From contig NZ_JARPQB010000016.1 in assembly GCF_029478665.1 (NCBI RefSeq), forward strand, positions 17,134-81,133: a DNA stretch of 64,000 bases, given 5' to 3'. A model generated the notes under the pieces. That model worked only from the letters and a program-made list of their open reading frames with translations. It had not been told where the DNA came from and ran no database searches. Origin of the DNA: Pseudomonas entomophila. Its GTDB lineage: Bacteria > Pseudomonadota > Gammaproteobacteria > Pseudomonadales > Pseudomonadaceae. A program made the position numbers and the translations under genes. Positions 16,917 through 25,060 of this stretch are shown in pieces. The stretch's first letter is position 1; every line of letters starts with the position of its first letter.

Positions 16917-18485
16917 ATGAACATTGTGAAAAGAACCAAATGGGCCTTGCTCGGACTGGTCCTGGCTGTGGGCCTGGGCAGCGCCCAGGCCGCCGATACC
17001 AAGCGGGTCGACGTCCTGCTGGTGGGCGGCGGCATCATGAGTTCGACACTGGCGGTCTGGCTCAACGAGCTGGAGCCTGGCTGGACGATGGAGATGGTCG
17101 AGCGCCTGGACAAGGTCGCCGAGGAGAGTTCCAACGGTTGGAACAATGCCGGCACCGGCCACTCCGCGCTGGCCGAGCTCAACTACACGCCGGAGAAGGA
17201 CGGCAAGATCGACATCAGCAAGGCGGTGGAGATCAACGAGTCGTTCCAGGTCACCCGCCAGTTCCTGGCCTGGCAGGTGAAGCAGGGCGTGCTGAAGAAT
17301 CCGCGTTCGTTCATCAACACCACGCCGCACATGAGCTTCGTCTGGGGTGACGACAATATCCGTTTCCTCAGGAAGCGTTACGAAGCCTTGCAGGCCAGCC
17401 CGCTGTTCAAGCCCATGCAGTACTCCGAGGATCACGCGCAGATCGCCAAGTGGGTACCGTTGATGATGGAGGGGCGTGACCCCAACCAGAAGCTCGCGGT
17501 GACCTGGACGCCCATCGGCACCGACGTCAACTTCGGCGAGATCACCCGGCAGTACGTGGGTTACCTGCAGACCCGGCCGAACTTCGACCTCAAGCTGTCC
17601 ACCGAAGTCGAGGGTATCAGCCGTAACGACGATGGCAGCTGGCACGTCGCGTACAAGAACCTCAAGGACGGCAGCACCGCGGCCACCGACGCCAAGTTCC
17701 TGTTCATCGGTGCCGGCGGCGCCGCGCTGCCGCTGCTGCAGAAGTCCGGTATCGATGAAGCCAAGGATTACGCGGGCTTCCCGGTGGGCGGTTCGTTCCT
17801 GGTCACCGACAACCCGGCCATCGCCCAGCGGCACATGGCCAAGGCCTATGGTATCGCCGCCACCGGCGCGCCGCCGATGTCGGTGCCGCACCTGGACACC
17901 CGGGTGCTCGATGGCAAGCGCATGATCCTGTTCGGGCCGTTCGCCACGTTCTCCACCAAGTTCCTCAAACAGGGCTCGTTGCTGGACCTGGTGGCCAGCA
18001 TGTCGTTGCACAACACCTGGCCGATGGTGCGGGTCGGGGTGCGCGAGTTCGACCTGGTGCAGTACTTGATCGGCCAGTTGATGCAGTCGGACGATGATCG
18101 TTTCGCCGCGCTGCAGACCTACTTCCCCGAAGCGAAGAAGGAGGACTGGCGCTTGTGGCAGGCGGGGCAGCGGGTGCAGATCATCAAGCAGGATGAGAAC
18201 CTGGGTGGGGTGCTGAAGCTGGGGACCGAGATCGTGACCTCGAAGGATGGCAGCATCGCCGGGCTGCTGGGGGCCTCGCCAGGCGCCTCCACCGCGCCGC
18301 CGATCATGCTCGACCTGCTGAACAAGGTGTTCAAGGACAAGGTCGCCACGGCGCAGTGGCAGGCCAAGATCAAGCAGATCATTCCGTCGTACGGGATCCG
18401 CCTGAACGAGCATCCGGACAAGGTGCAGGAGGAATGGAGCTACACCAGCGAGGTGCTGCAACTGGCGCCCGCCGAAGCCCCTTGA
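16917..18485 (+). CDS. mqo: Malate:quinone oxidoreductase
   Basis: 522 residues from the ATG at 16917 (GGGAG upstream); an upstream frame adds 34 unlikely residues. Starts with a hydrophobic segment '[17 protein letters not shown]', signal-peptide- or anchor-like, as in several Pseudomonas Mqo paralogues. FAD-binding '[16 protein letters not shown]', then '[27 protein letters not shown]', the Mqo signature, and C-terminal '[19 protein letters not shown]'. It oxidises malate to oxaloacetate and passes electrons to quinone in the respiratory chain, as an alternative to soluble malate dehydrogenase. Single-gene unit; convergent with the next LysR gene across a perfect REP hairpin. Confidence 0.95.
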   Translation: MNIVKRTKWALLGLVLAVGLGSAQAADTKRVDVLLVGGGIMSSTLAVWLNELEPGWTMEMVERLDKVAEESSNGWNNAGTGHSALAELNYTPEKDGKIDISKAVEINESFQVTRQFLAWQVKQGVLKNPRSFINTTPHMSFVWGDDNIRFLRKRYEALQASPLFKPMQYSEDHAQIAKWVPLMMEGRDPNQKLAVTWTPIGTDVNFGEITRQYVGYLQTRPNFDLKLSTEVEGISRNDDGSWHVAYKNLKDGSTAATDAKFLFIGAGGAALPLLQKSGIDEAKDYAGFPVGGSFLVTDNPAIAQRHMAKAYGIAATGAPPMSVPHLDTRVLDGKRMILFGPFATFSTKFLKQGSLLDLVASMSLHNTWPMVRVGVREFDLVQYLIGQLMQSDDDRFAALQTYFPEAKKEDWRLWQAGQRVQIIKQDENLGGVLKLGTEIVTSKDGSIAGLLGASPGASTAPPIMLDLLNKVFKDKVATAQWQAKIKQIIPSYGIRLNEHPDKVQEEWSYTSEVLQLAPAEAP

Positions 18486-18501
18486 GGCAAGTGCAATCCC
18501 C

Positions 18502-18554
18502 GTAGGAGCCAGCCTTGCTGGCGAAGCTCTTTCGCCAGCAAGGCTGGCTCCTAC
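18502..18554. repeat. Perfect 24-bp REP palindrome (possible terminator)
   Basis: GTAGGAGCCAGCCTTGCTGG... (18502-18525) and its exact complement (18531-18554) with a 5-base loop. It lies between convergent mqo and the LysR gene, and the TAG stop codon of the LysR gene falls inside the right arm. Confidence 0.85.
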
Positions 18555-19465
18555 AGGTAAGACTGCGCCACCTCATGGAGCTGTTTACGGAACCAGCGCC
18601 GCAACGGATCGGCATGGGTGCGCGCATGCCAGATCTGCATCACTTGAACCCGTGGCAGATCGAGCGGCAACGGATGGATGCGCAGGTCCGGATCTCGCTC
18701 GACCGCCTCTTCGGCCAATGACCTCAGGCAGGTCAGCAACAGGTCGGTGCCACGCACCAGCCGCGTGGGGGCGACGAAGCTGGACAGGCCGGCGATGATC
18801 CTGCGTTCCCGGCCCAGCTGACGCAACGCGCAATCGACGCGGCCATCCAGGTCGCCGGTCAGGGTGGTGATCAGGTGCTCGCAGGTCAGGAAGGCTTCGA
18901 GGGTCATGCCTGCGGCCAGATGCGGGTTGCCGGCCGATGCCAGCACGACGAAGTCCTCGCTGAGCAGATGCTGCTGGTGGAAGGTGTCCGGCAAGTCGGT
19001 GTAGAAGCCGGCGATGGCCAGGTCGCAGGTGCCTTTCTCCAGTGCGTCACGCGGCAGTTCGCCACGGGTGTTGTGGGTGACCAGTGTGAGGTTCGGTGCC
19101 TGGCTGCGCAGGACCGGCAGCAGCCCAGGCAGCAGCGTCTGCTCAAGGTAGTCGGTGCTGAACAGATGAAGGCGGGCAGGGCGGGCCAGGAAGTCCTCGC
19201 CGTCGCAACGCTCGAAGAAATCCCTCAACTGCTCGGTCAGCACCTGCACCTGGGGCGCCAGTTCGTGGGCGCGTGGCGTCGGCGTGAGGCCGCGTGGAGC
19301 ACGCACGAACAGCGGGTCGCCGAACTGGTGGCGCAGTTTGTTGAGCTTGTGGCTGAGGGCCGGCTGGCTGAGGGCCAGGCGCTCGGCGGCACGGGAGGCG
19401 CTGCGCTCTTCGTAGAGCACCTGGAACAGGTGCAGCAGGTTGAGATCTTTGTTGGCGATATTCAT
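18551..19465 (-). CDS. LysR-family transcriptional regulator
   Basis: 304 residues from the ATG at 19465. N-terminal winged helix 'DLNLLHLFQVLYEERSASRAAERLALSQPALSHKLNKLRHQFGDPLFVRAPRGLTPTPRA' is the standard LysR DNA-binding domain, followed by a periplasmic-binding-like effector domain. Divergent from the monooxygenase/PfpI operon with a TTCGA-N4-TCGAA palindrome in the 90-base gap, so it probably controls that operon. Its last codon and TAG stop lie in a REP sequence, suggesting the original C-terminus was altered by REP insertion. Confidence 0.9.
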   Translation of the reverse strand: MNIANKDLNLLHLFQVLYEERSASRAAERLALSQPALSHKLNKLRHQFGDPLFVRAPRGLTPTPRAHELAPQVQVLTEQLRDFFERCDGEDFLARPARLHLFSTDYLEQTLLPGLLPVLRSQAPNLTLVTHNTRGELPRDALEKGTCDLAIAGFYTDLPDTFHQQHLLSEDFVVLASAGNPHLAAGMTLEAFLTCEHLITTLTGDLDGRVDCALRQLGRERRIIAGLSSFVAPTRLVRGTDLLLTCLRSLAEEAVERDPDLRIHPLPLDLPRVQVMQIWHARTHADPLRRWFRKQLHEVAQSYL

Positions 19466-19490
19466 AAATTGGATTGCAGGAATAAAAGCT

Positions 19491-19504
19491 TTCGAATTAT
19501 CGAA
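19491..19504. promoter_or_regulatory. Putative LysR-type operator
   Basis: TTCGAATTATCGAA has 5-bp arms (TTCGA/TCGAA) around ATTA and contains a T-N11-A pattern, the usual LysR box form. It lies between the divergent LysR gene and the monooxygenase gene. Confidence 0.5.
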
Positions 19505-19555
19505 TCTTAGCGCGATGGCTAGGATGTGCCCATTCACATCCATCCGGAGGCGCCA

Positions 19556-19861
19556 ATGCCCATCGCAATCTTCGCCACTATTCACCCCCGCCCTGAACAC
19601 CGTGGCGCCACTGAAGCGGCCTTGCGCCTGATGGTCGAGCGCAGCCGCGCCGAACCCGGCAACCTGCGCTATGACCTGTTCGCCCACGAAGGCGAGGCAG
19701 CGGCATTCGAGCTGTTCGAGCTGTATGCCGACGAGGCTGCTGTCGAAGCCCACCGCACCAGCCCCCATTACCAGGCTTATCGCGCCGCCACCGCCGACTG
19801 GCTGGCCGCACCGACGCGGGTGCAACTGGCCCGTGCGCTCGATATCAGCCCATTCAACTGA
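19556..19861 (+). CDS. Antibiotic-biosynthesis-monooxygenase (ABM) domain protein
   Basis: 101 residues from the ATG at 19556, which has CGGAGG upstream. Single ABM ferredoxin-like fold: 'IAIFATIHPRPEHRGATEAALRLMVERSRAEPGNLRYDLF', 'FELFELYADEAAVEAHRTSPHYQAY'. Such small dimeric proteins act as quinol monooxygenases or as degraders of reactive quinones (YgiN-like). First gene of an operon with the exported DJ-1/PfpI protein 13 bases downstream, and divergent from the LysR gene. Confidence 0.88.
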   Translation: MPIAIFATIHPRPEHRGATEAALRLMVERSRAEPGNLRYDLFAHEGEAAAFELFELYADEAAVEAHRTSPHYQAYRAATADWLAAPTRVQLARALDISPFN

Positions 19862-19874
19862 CCAGGAGATCATC

Positions 19875-20723
19875 ATGTCCAAGTTCGCATCCGTTGCCCT
19901 GGCCGGCGCGCTCATGGCAGGCGGTGCCGTCGCCGCACCCAAGGGCGAGGTGCTGGTGCTGCTGTCCAGCGAAAACCAGCTGGCGCTCAAGGATGGCAAG
20001 CACTACCCGACCGGTTACTACCTCAACGAATTCGGCGTGCCCGCCGACCAGTTGCTCAAGGCCGGCTATACGTTGGTGCTGGTAACGCCCAAGGGCAATG
20101 CGCCGAGCGTCGACGAGCGCTCGGTCGACCCGATGTATTTCGGTGGCGACCAGGCGGAAATGCTGCGCATCCGCCACGTCGTCGAAAACCTGCCGGGCAT
20201 CCATGACACATTGTCGTTGTCGGAGGTGCTGGCGGGTGACCTGGACCGTTACGCCGGCATCTTCATCCCAGGCGGGCATGCGCCGCTGATCGACCTGGCC
20301 AACAACCCCGAAGTCGGTGCGCTGCTGCGCCACTTCCACCAGGCAGGCAAACCCACCGCGGCCATCTGCCATGGCCCCATCACGCTGCTGTCGGCGCAAC
20401 AGGACCCGGTCGCCTTCCGCGCCGCGCTGGCCCGTGGCGAGGCCCCGGCGGCCAGCGACTGGAGCTACCAGGGCTACCGCATGACCATCTTCTCCGACCC
20501 GGAGGAGCAGGTATTCGAAGGTTCACTGAACGGTGAGCACCTGCAGTTCTACCCAGCCAAGGCCATGGCCGGCGCAGGTGGCAGCATGGGCTATGCCGAG
20601 GCCTGGAAGCCCCATGTGGTGGTCGATCGCGAGCTGATCACCGGGCAGAACCCGTTCTCCGACAAGGCGCTGGCCGCCGCTTTGCTGGAGAAGCTGGAAG
20701 ATGCGGTGAAGAAAGGGGGCTGA
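19875..20723 (+). CDS. Exported DJ-1/PfpI-family protein
   Basis: 282 residues; CAGGAG precedes the ATG. Signal peptide 'FASVALAGALMAGGAVAA', so probably periplasmic, unusual for this family. DJ-1/PfpI core: 'EVLVLLSSENQLAL', 'AGIFIPGGHAPLIDL' and the nucleophile elbow 'PTAAICHGPITLLS' with the conserved cysteine followed by His. Members include glyoxalase III/Hsp31-like hydrolases and type 1 glutamine-amidotransferase-like proteins. Co-transcribed with the ABM protein, suggesting a role against reactive electrophiles such as quinones or dicarbonyls (inference). Confidence 0.88.
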   Translation: MSKFASVALAGALMAGGAVAAPKGEVLVLLSSENQLALKDGKHYPTGYYLNEFGVPADQLLKAGYTLVLVTPKGNAPSVDERSVDPMYFGGDQAEMLRIRHVVENLPGIHDTLSLSEVLAGDLDRYAGIFIPGGHAPLIDLANNPEVGALLRHFHQAGKPTAAICHGPITLLSAQQDPVAFRAALARGEAPAASDWSYQGYRMTIFSDPEEQVFEGSLNGEHLQFYPAKAMAGAGGSMGYAEAWKPHVVVDRELITGQNPFSDKALAAALLEKLEDAVKKGG

Positions 20724-20739
20724 AACACCGAGGAAAGCC

Positions 20740-20768
20740 AAAGCCCTGGTCCGTTGGCCAGGGCTTTT
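20740..20768. terminator. Bidirectional terminator
   Basis: AAAGCCCTGG (20740-20749) pairs with CCAGGGCTTT (20758-20767) across an 8-base loop. T-run on the plus strand and A-run at the other side allow function for both the PfpI gene and the convergent LspA-like gene. Confidence 0.85.
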
Positions 20769-20790
20769 GCCGTGATGCGTGTAAGCGCCT

Positions 20791-21279
20791 TCAGCGTTTG
20801 GCCGGCTTCGTCAGGCCATCGACTACCAGCACCGCCGCACCGGCCATGATGGCGATATCGGCCAGGTTGAAGACGCCGGTGTGCAGCGAGCCGACATTGA
20901 GTACCAGATAGTCGACCACATGACCGTCGCGAAACACCCGGTCGATCAGGTTGGCCAAGCCACCCACGGCGATGAACCAGGCAGCGCTGGCCTTGACCGG
21001 CGCCGTCTGCCACTGCCTGAAGGCCCAGATGCTGGCCCAGCAGCACACCACGCCCACTACCACCACGAAGACCAGTAGCTTCAAGCCGGCCGGCAGGTTT
21101 GCGCCGAGGCTGAGGAAGGCGCCGGGGTTGAGGCTCAGGGCCAGGTCCAGCCAGACGTTCTGGTTGCCGATGACATAGCTGTGGTTGTTCAGGGCGACCA
21201 GGGCGATCAGCTTCACCCATTGGTCGATGATGACGAAGGCAAGGCCCAGGACAAGGACGAAGGTACGGCTGGTGAACAT
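20791..21279 (-). CDS. Signal peptidase II (LspA) paralogue
   Basis: 162 residues with four hydrophobic segments. The two catalytic aspartate regions are present: 'GGLANLIDRVFRDGHVVDYL' and 'GVFNLADIAIMAG'. 'FVIIDQWVKLIAL' is the usual first helix. LspA cleaves prolipoprotein signal peptides before the lipidated cysteine in the inner membrane. The housekeeping gene in Pseudomonas lies in the ileS-lspA operon; this one stands alone, so it is likely an accessory copy. Such extra copies can confer resistance to LspA inhibitors such as globomycin; that role here is inference. Confidence 0.88.
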   Translation of the reverse strand: MFTSRTFVLVLGLAFVIIDQWVKLIALVALNNHSYVIGNQNVWLDLALSLNPGAFLSLGANLPAGLKLLVFVVVVGVVCCWASIWAFRQWQTAPVKASAAWFIAVGGLANLIDRVFRDGHVVDYLVLNVGSLHTGVFNLADIAIMAGAAVLVVDGLTKPAKR

Positions 21280-21472
21280 GGTGGCGATTTCCTAGTTGCG
21301 CGGGCGCGGCCGTCCGGTATTGGCGGGTATGCCGACAGCGCGGCGAAGATAGCGCAGGCGGGTCTAGACTTAAAGCCTGGACCCGCATGACACGCGGGCT
21401 GTTCAACCTTTCGACCACCGCCCCCGGGCCGGACATCGCCGACGGTGGCCTTCCGCTAGAGGAGGTCAGGTC

Positions 21473-22519
21473 ATGGACGAGGCAAGGCTTCAGGAATTCA
21501 TGGGCAGGTTGGTGGGCGACATGGGCGCCGCGGCGACCTTGGCCAATGTCGTGCTCGGTGACGAACTCGGGCTGTACCGGGCCATGGCCGACAGCCTGCC
21601 AGTCACGCCCGAAGTGCTGGCCGAGCGCACCGGCTGCCAGCCCCGCCTGGTGCGTGAATGGCTCAACGGCCAGGCCGCGGCGGGTTATGTGGAGCATCGC
21701 AATGGCAGCTTCACCCTCCCGGAGGAGCAGGCCCTGGCCCTGGCGCTCGAGGACTCGCCGGCCTACATGGCCGGTGGCGCGGCGGTGCTGGCCGCACTGT
21801 TTCATGACAAGGACAAGCTGGTGGCGGCCATGCGCGGCGATGGCGGGCTGGCCTGGGGCGATCATCACCCGTGCATGTTCAGCGGCACGGAACGCTTCTT
21901 CCGTCCCGGCTACCGGACGTTCCTGGTGGCGGACTGGCTGCCGGCGCTGGACGGCGTGGTGGCCAAGCTGCAGGCCGGGGCGCAGGTGGCCGATGTCGGT
22001 TGTGGCCATGGTGCCTCGACCATTGTCCTGGCCCAGGCATTTCCGGCCTCGCATTTCATAGGCTATGACTACCATGCTCCCTCGGTGAGCACCGCCACCG
22101 AGCGTGCCCGGGAAGCCGGCCTGGGCGACCGGGTGAGCTTTGTCCAGGCTTCGGCCAAGGATTATCCCGGGCATGATCTCGACCTGGTGTGCTTCTTCGA
22201 CTGCCTGCACGACATGGGCGATCCGGTCGGCGCGGCGCGGCACGCCTATGATGCGTTGAAAGAGGATGGCACGGTGATGTTGGTCGAGCCGTTTGCCGAG
22301 GATACGCTGGACGCCAACATCAATCCGGTCGGGCGGCTGTTCTACGCGGCATCGACGTTCATCTGCACACCGAACTCGTTGTCGCAGGAGGTGGGCTTGG
22401 GGTTGGGCGCGCAGGCCGGTGAGGCACGGTTGCGGGCGGTGTTCGAGGAGGCGGGGTTCACGCGGTTCCGGCGGGCGACGCAGACGCCATTCAACCTCAT
22501 CCTCGAAGCGCGTAAATAG
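21473..22519 (+). CDS. SAM-dependent methyltransferase with N-terminal winged helix
   Basis: 348 residues; AGAGGAGG upstream of the ATG. Residues ~20-90 are a winged-helix dimerisation domain as in Rv2258c-like and O-methyltransferase proteins ('TPEVLAERTGCQPRLVREWLNGQAAAGYVE'). The class I Rossmann core follows: 'QVADVGCGHGASTIVLAQAFP' (motif I), 'FIGYDYHAPSV', 'LDLVCFFDCLHDMGDP' and 'DGTVMLVEPFAEDT'. A small-molecule substrate is expected but not identified. Monocistronic, ending in a hairpin shared with the JmjC operon. Confidence 0.9.
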   Translation: MDEARLQEFMGRLVGDMGAAATLANVVLGDELGLYRAMADSLPVTPEVLAERTGCQPRLVREWLNGQAAAGYVEHRNGSFTLPEEQALALALEDSPAYMAGGAAVLAALFHDKDKLVAAMRGDGGLAWGDHHPCMFSGTERFFRPGYRTFLVADWLPALDGVVAKLQAGAQVADVGCGHGASTIVLAQAFPASHFIGYDYHAPSVSTATERAREAGLGDRVSFVQASAKDYPGHDLDLVCFFDCLHDMGDPVGAARHAYDALKEDGTVMLVEPFAEDTLDANINPVGRLFYAASTFICTPNSLSQEVGLGLGAQAGEARLRAVFEEAGFTRFRRATQTPFNLILEARK

Positions 22520-22547
22520 TTCGGGCGCGAACCGCTTCGCATGATGA

Positions 22548-22577
22548 ACCATGGGCGCCACCGAGCGCCCATGGTTG
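22548..22577. terminator. Bidirectional hairpin between convergent genes
   Basis: AACCATGGGCGC (22548-22559) and its exact complement (22566-22577) with a 6-base loop, between the methyltransferase stop and the JmjC gene stop. No long T-run. Confidence 0.6.
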
Positions 22578-22584
22578 CGTCGCG

Positions 22585-23706
22585 TCAATACAGGTGAACC
22601 ACCCCCTTGGCCATCAGCTCCTTGATGGTCTGCAGGAATGTGTCGTCGTCGAGCTGCGTGAGACGGACGCGCAGATCGGCGAGGGCGCAAGGGCCATCGA
22701 TCAATTGCCGGGTCAGCAGGTTGTCTTGCAGGCGCAGGCCGTTCAGGGCCAGGTTGTCACGTTGCACCAGATCGCTGTAGGGCGTGGCCAGGCGCACCTG
22801 CCTGGCTTCGAGCGCCTGCAGGTCGCGGGCGAACCAGGCTCCGAGGTTGAGCCCACCGTCCATGCGCTCCTTGAAGAACACCATGCGTTCGAAGGCATTC
22901 AGGGTACTTTCGTCCTGGGCCAGGCGTGCCATTTCCTGTGCCATCGACGCGTCCAGTGGCAAGGCCTGGCCGAGGCTGAGGCTGTCGCGACAGGCTTCGT
23001 GCTGGTTCAGCACGCTTGCACTGAGCCAGCCGAGGTAGTCGAGTACATAGGGCTTGTGCACGCCGATTGCCAGGTGAAAGCACTCGCCTTCCGAGGGATA
23101 GGCGCAGTGCCACCAGCCGCGCGGGATGTAGAGGATGTCGCCTGGCTCGGTGATGACATCCAGCACCGCTTCGGTCGGGCACTCCTCGCGTCGGTCGCGG
23201 CTGAGCTGGCCGGCGATCGGGTTGGCGAAGGTCGGCTTGTAGATCTTCCAGCGTTTGCGGCCGATCAGCTGGGTGGCGAAAACGTCGTGTGCATCCCAAT
23301 GGTTGCCGAACGCACTGTCGCCGGTCATGGCCAGGTAACCATTGGCAACGACCTGCCCCAGGCTCAGGTGGGCGATCGCGTTGCACAGGCGCTTGATGCG
23401 CAGCGAGCGCATTTCCAGGCGATTGAGTACCAGCGTCGCACCGTTGGCCAACTCGTTGTACAGCCGCTCGCGATTCAGGCAGGTCTTGGTCTGGCCGTAG
23501 TAGGGGATGCGTTCGGCGAACTCCGCTTCGCCGAGCGGACGCTCCCCGATCAGCTTGACGTAGCCGGCGTTGATTTCGCAGGCATAGAGCAGTTCATCCA
23601 CATCGTCCCAGCTCGACAGGATGGGTTGGGTGACACCGCGCAGGTGCGCGGGCGCCTTGCCCATGAGCTGTTCACGGAAGTACTGCGCATCGATGTGCAC
23701 GGTCAT
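22585..23706 (-). CDS. JmjC/cupin-4-type 2-oxoglutarate oxygenase, last gene of the secretion operon
   Basis: 373 residues. JmjC/ROXA-like fold: iron motif His-x-Asp in 'NHWDAHDVFATQLIGRKRWKIYKP', distal His in 'ECFHLAIGVHKPYVLDYL', and 'EPGDILYIPRGWWHCAYP'. The C-terminal ~150 residues resemble the winged-helix/dimerisation region of bacterial ribosomal oxygenases (ROXA/YcfD-like). These enzymes hydroxylate protein side chains using O2, Fe(II) and 2-oxoglutarate. Its ATG overlaps the stop of the lysozyme-like gene by one base (TGATG). Placement at the end of an exporter operon suggests that it modifies the exported protein or the immunity protein; that is inference. Confidence 0.87.
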   Translation of the reverse strand: MTVHIDAQYFREQLMGKAPAHLRGVTQPILSSWDDVDELLYACEINAGYVKLIGERPLGEAEFAERIPYYGQTKTCLNRERLYNELANGATLVLNRLEMRSLRIKRLCNAIAHLSLGQVVANGYLAMTGDSAFGNHWDAHDVFATQLIGRKRWKIYKPTFANPIAGQLSRDRREECPTEAVLDVITEPGDILYIPRGWWHCAYPSEGECFHLAIGVHKPYVLDYLGWLSASVLNQHEACRDSLSLGQALPLDASMAQEMARLAQDESTLNAFERMVFFKERMDGGLNLGAWFARDLQALEARQVRLATPYSDLVQRDNLALNGLRLQDNLLTRQLIDGPCALADLRVRLTQLDDDTFLQTIKELMAKGVVHLY

Positions 23707-24320
23707 CAGTCCTGATCCTGCCCGTTGATGAACCCCAGCTCGCCGATGGTGACATGGCCTTCCGGCTGGTAGCTGGAGTTGGTGAACCAGTACGCGTGGG
23801 AAGAGGCGTAGATCGGGTCGTACAAGGTGAAGACATGACCGCCCACCGGGGCGCCGTAGCCTTCGGGCTGCGTATATTCGGACAGGTCCGGATGGAAATT
23901 GAAGCTTTTGAAAATCCCAAGGCCAGGGGCATTCTTGAAATCGGTGTAGTTTTGCCCGTCGTGGTGCTTGATGTAGATGTACTGGTCCAGGGTGAGGCCA
24001 GCGGCCTTGATCGGGGCATTGACCGAGGGATCGTTGAAGCGTGCGGTGTACTTGGCGATGTCGTCGTAGAACGCGTGGATCTGGCTGTCGTTGGACATGC
24101 GGTTGCCCAGGTTGGCGTGGTTCTCGGCCCAGGTGCCGGACAGGTAGCCAAACAGACCAGCCGCCGAGGAGTTGGCGTTTTGCGTCTTCAGGCCCAGCGT
24201 GGACTCGATGAATGCCGCCTTGACGGCGAACTCGATCTGCGACTCCTTGAAGCCATGCTGGTAACCGTAGTTGGCGATGGCTTCGGCGTTCTGCAGTTGA
24301 ATAGCGTTGAGGTCGGCCAT
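23706..24320 (-). CDS. Lysozyme/transglycosylase-like protein, probable type I secretion cargo
   Basis: 204 residues; AAGGACG lies upstream inside the preceding gene and only one base separates the stop from the ATG. Residues ~10-90 match the lytic-transglycosylase core: 'FAVKAAFIESTLGLKTQNAN' with a Glu-Ser at the catalytic position, then 'SSAAGLFGYLSGTWAENH' (compare A-G-L-x-Q/G-x-x-x-x-T-W). The rest is Tyr/Asn-rich and unrecognised. No N-terminal signal peptide; the acidic/aliphatic C-terminus ('VTIGELGFINGQDQD') could be a type I secretion signal. It lies within an ABC-HlyD operon, so export by that machinery is likely. Peptidoglycan cleavage in competing cells is the favoured hypothesis. 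Confidence 0.72.
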   Translation of the reverse strand: MADLNAIQLQNAEAIANYGYQHGFKESQIEFAVKAAFIESTLGLKTQNANSSAAGLFGYLSGTWAENHANLGNRMSNDSQIHAFYDDIAKYTARFNDPSVNAPIKAAGLTLDQYIYIKHHDGQNYTDFKNAPGLGIFKSFNFHPDLSEYTQPEGYGAPVGGHVFTLYDPIYASSHAYWFTNSSYQPEGHVTIGELGFINGQDQD

Positions 24321-24321
24321 G

Positions 24322-25059
24322 TCAGTGTGCGTCCTTGCAGGTGTCGGTCAGTTTCTGGGTGATTGCCGCGGTCTGTTCGTTCACGGGGGCATGGGCCGAA
24401 CGTTCGGCCAGGCGCTGGTAGCTCAGGCAGGCGTCGGCCTCGCTGTAGCGCGACTTGTCAATCAGTTGCAGTGCTTCTGCCAGCTCGGGTTCGCTTTGCA
24501 GCTCCTGGCCCAGATAACGGGCCAGGCGTGCCCGATAGAGCTGGCGCGCAGCGTCGTCGTCGACCGCCACGAAAGCCAGGGTGGTGGGGTTGCGCTCCAG
24601 CTTGTAGGCCTGGAACACCACGCCGTGGCGGGGGTCGGCCAGCGGGATGTTGGCGACCAGGGCGTAGGGCACGCCGTCGTGGTCTTGCAACTGTGCGCTG
24701 GCTTCGCCGAAGCCAAGGCTGGCGCTGGCCAGTTCGCCGTTGACGATGGCGAACGCGCGCAAGGTTTCATGGCGGCCGCTGTAGCTGCCGCAAAGCACGC
24801 TGACCGCTTCGCCAGCCAGTGTCAGGGTGTGGTTGGCCGGAAGCTGTTCGCATCCGGGGAGCAGGCGGGTGTTCTGCTCGAGCAAGGTGTCAGGCCCTTG
24901 CTTCACCGAGATGCGCGCGCCATAGGGCGACTCGGCGAACTGGCTGGGCGTGGATTGCTTCAGATAGCTGACCTGCAGGGCGTCGGGAGCCGATTGCGAG
25001 GCGAGCGTCAGCCCGGACAGGCTGAAGACCAGCAGTCCGCCAAACAACTTTGAAGTCAT
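24322..25059 (-). CDS. Exported four-cysteine protein, candidate immunity or accessory protein
   Basis: 245 residues; AAGGAAC upstream, one base after the HlyD stop. Signal peptide 'LFGGLLVFSLSGLTLA', then a periplasmic domain of unknown family. Exactly four cysteines remain after the signal peptide, in two pairs ('LPGCEQLP' / 'VSVLCGSYSG' and 'EADACLSY' / 'LTDTCKDAH'), which suggests two disulfides. The C-terminal half is helical. It lies between the exporter and the lysozyme-like cargo. A periplasmic inhibitor that protects the producer from the cargo would fit both location and fold class, but there is no direct evidence. Confidence 0.7.
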   Translation of the reverse strand: MTSKLFGGLLVFSLSGLTLASQSAPDALQVSYLKQSTPSQFAESPYGARISVKQGPDTLLEQNTRLLPGCEQLPANHTLTLAGEAVSVLCGSYSGRHETLRAFAIVNGELASASLGFGEASAQLQDHDGVPYALVANIPLADPRHGVVFQAYKLERNPTTLAFVAVDDDAARQLYRARLARYLGQELQSEPELAEALQLIDKSRYSEADACLSYQRLAERSAHAPVNEQTAAITQKLTDTCKDAH

Positions 25060-25060
25060 T

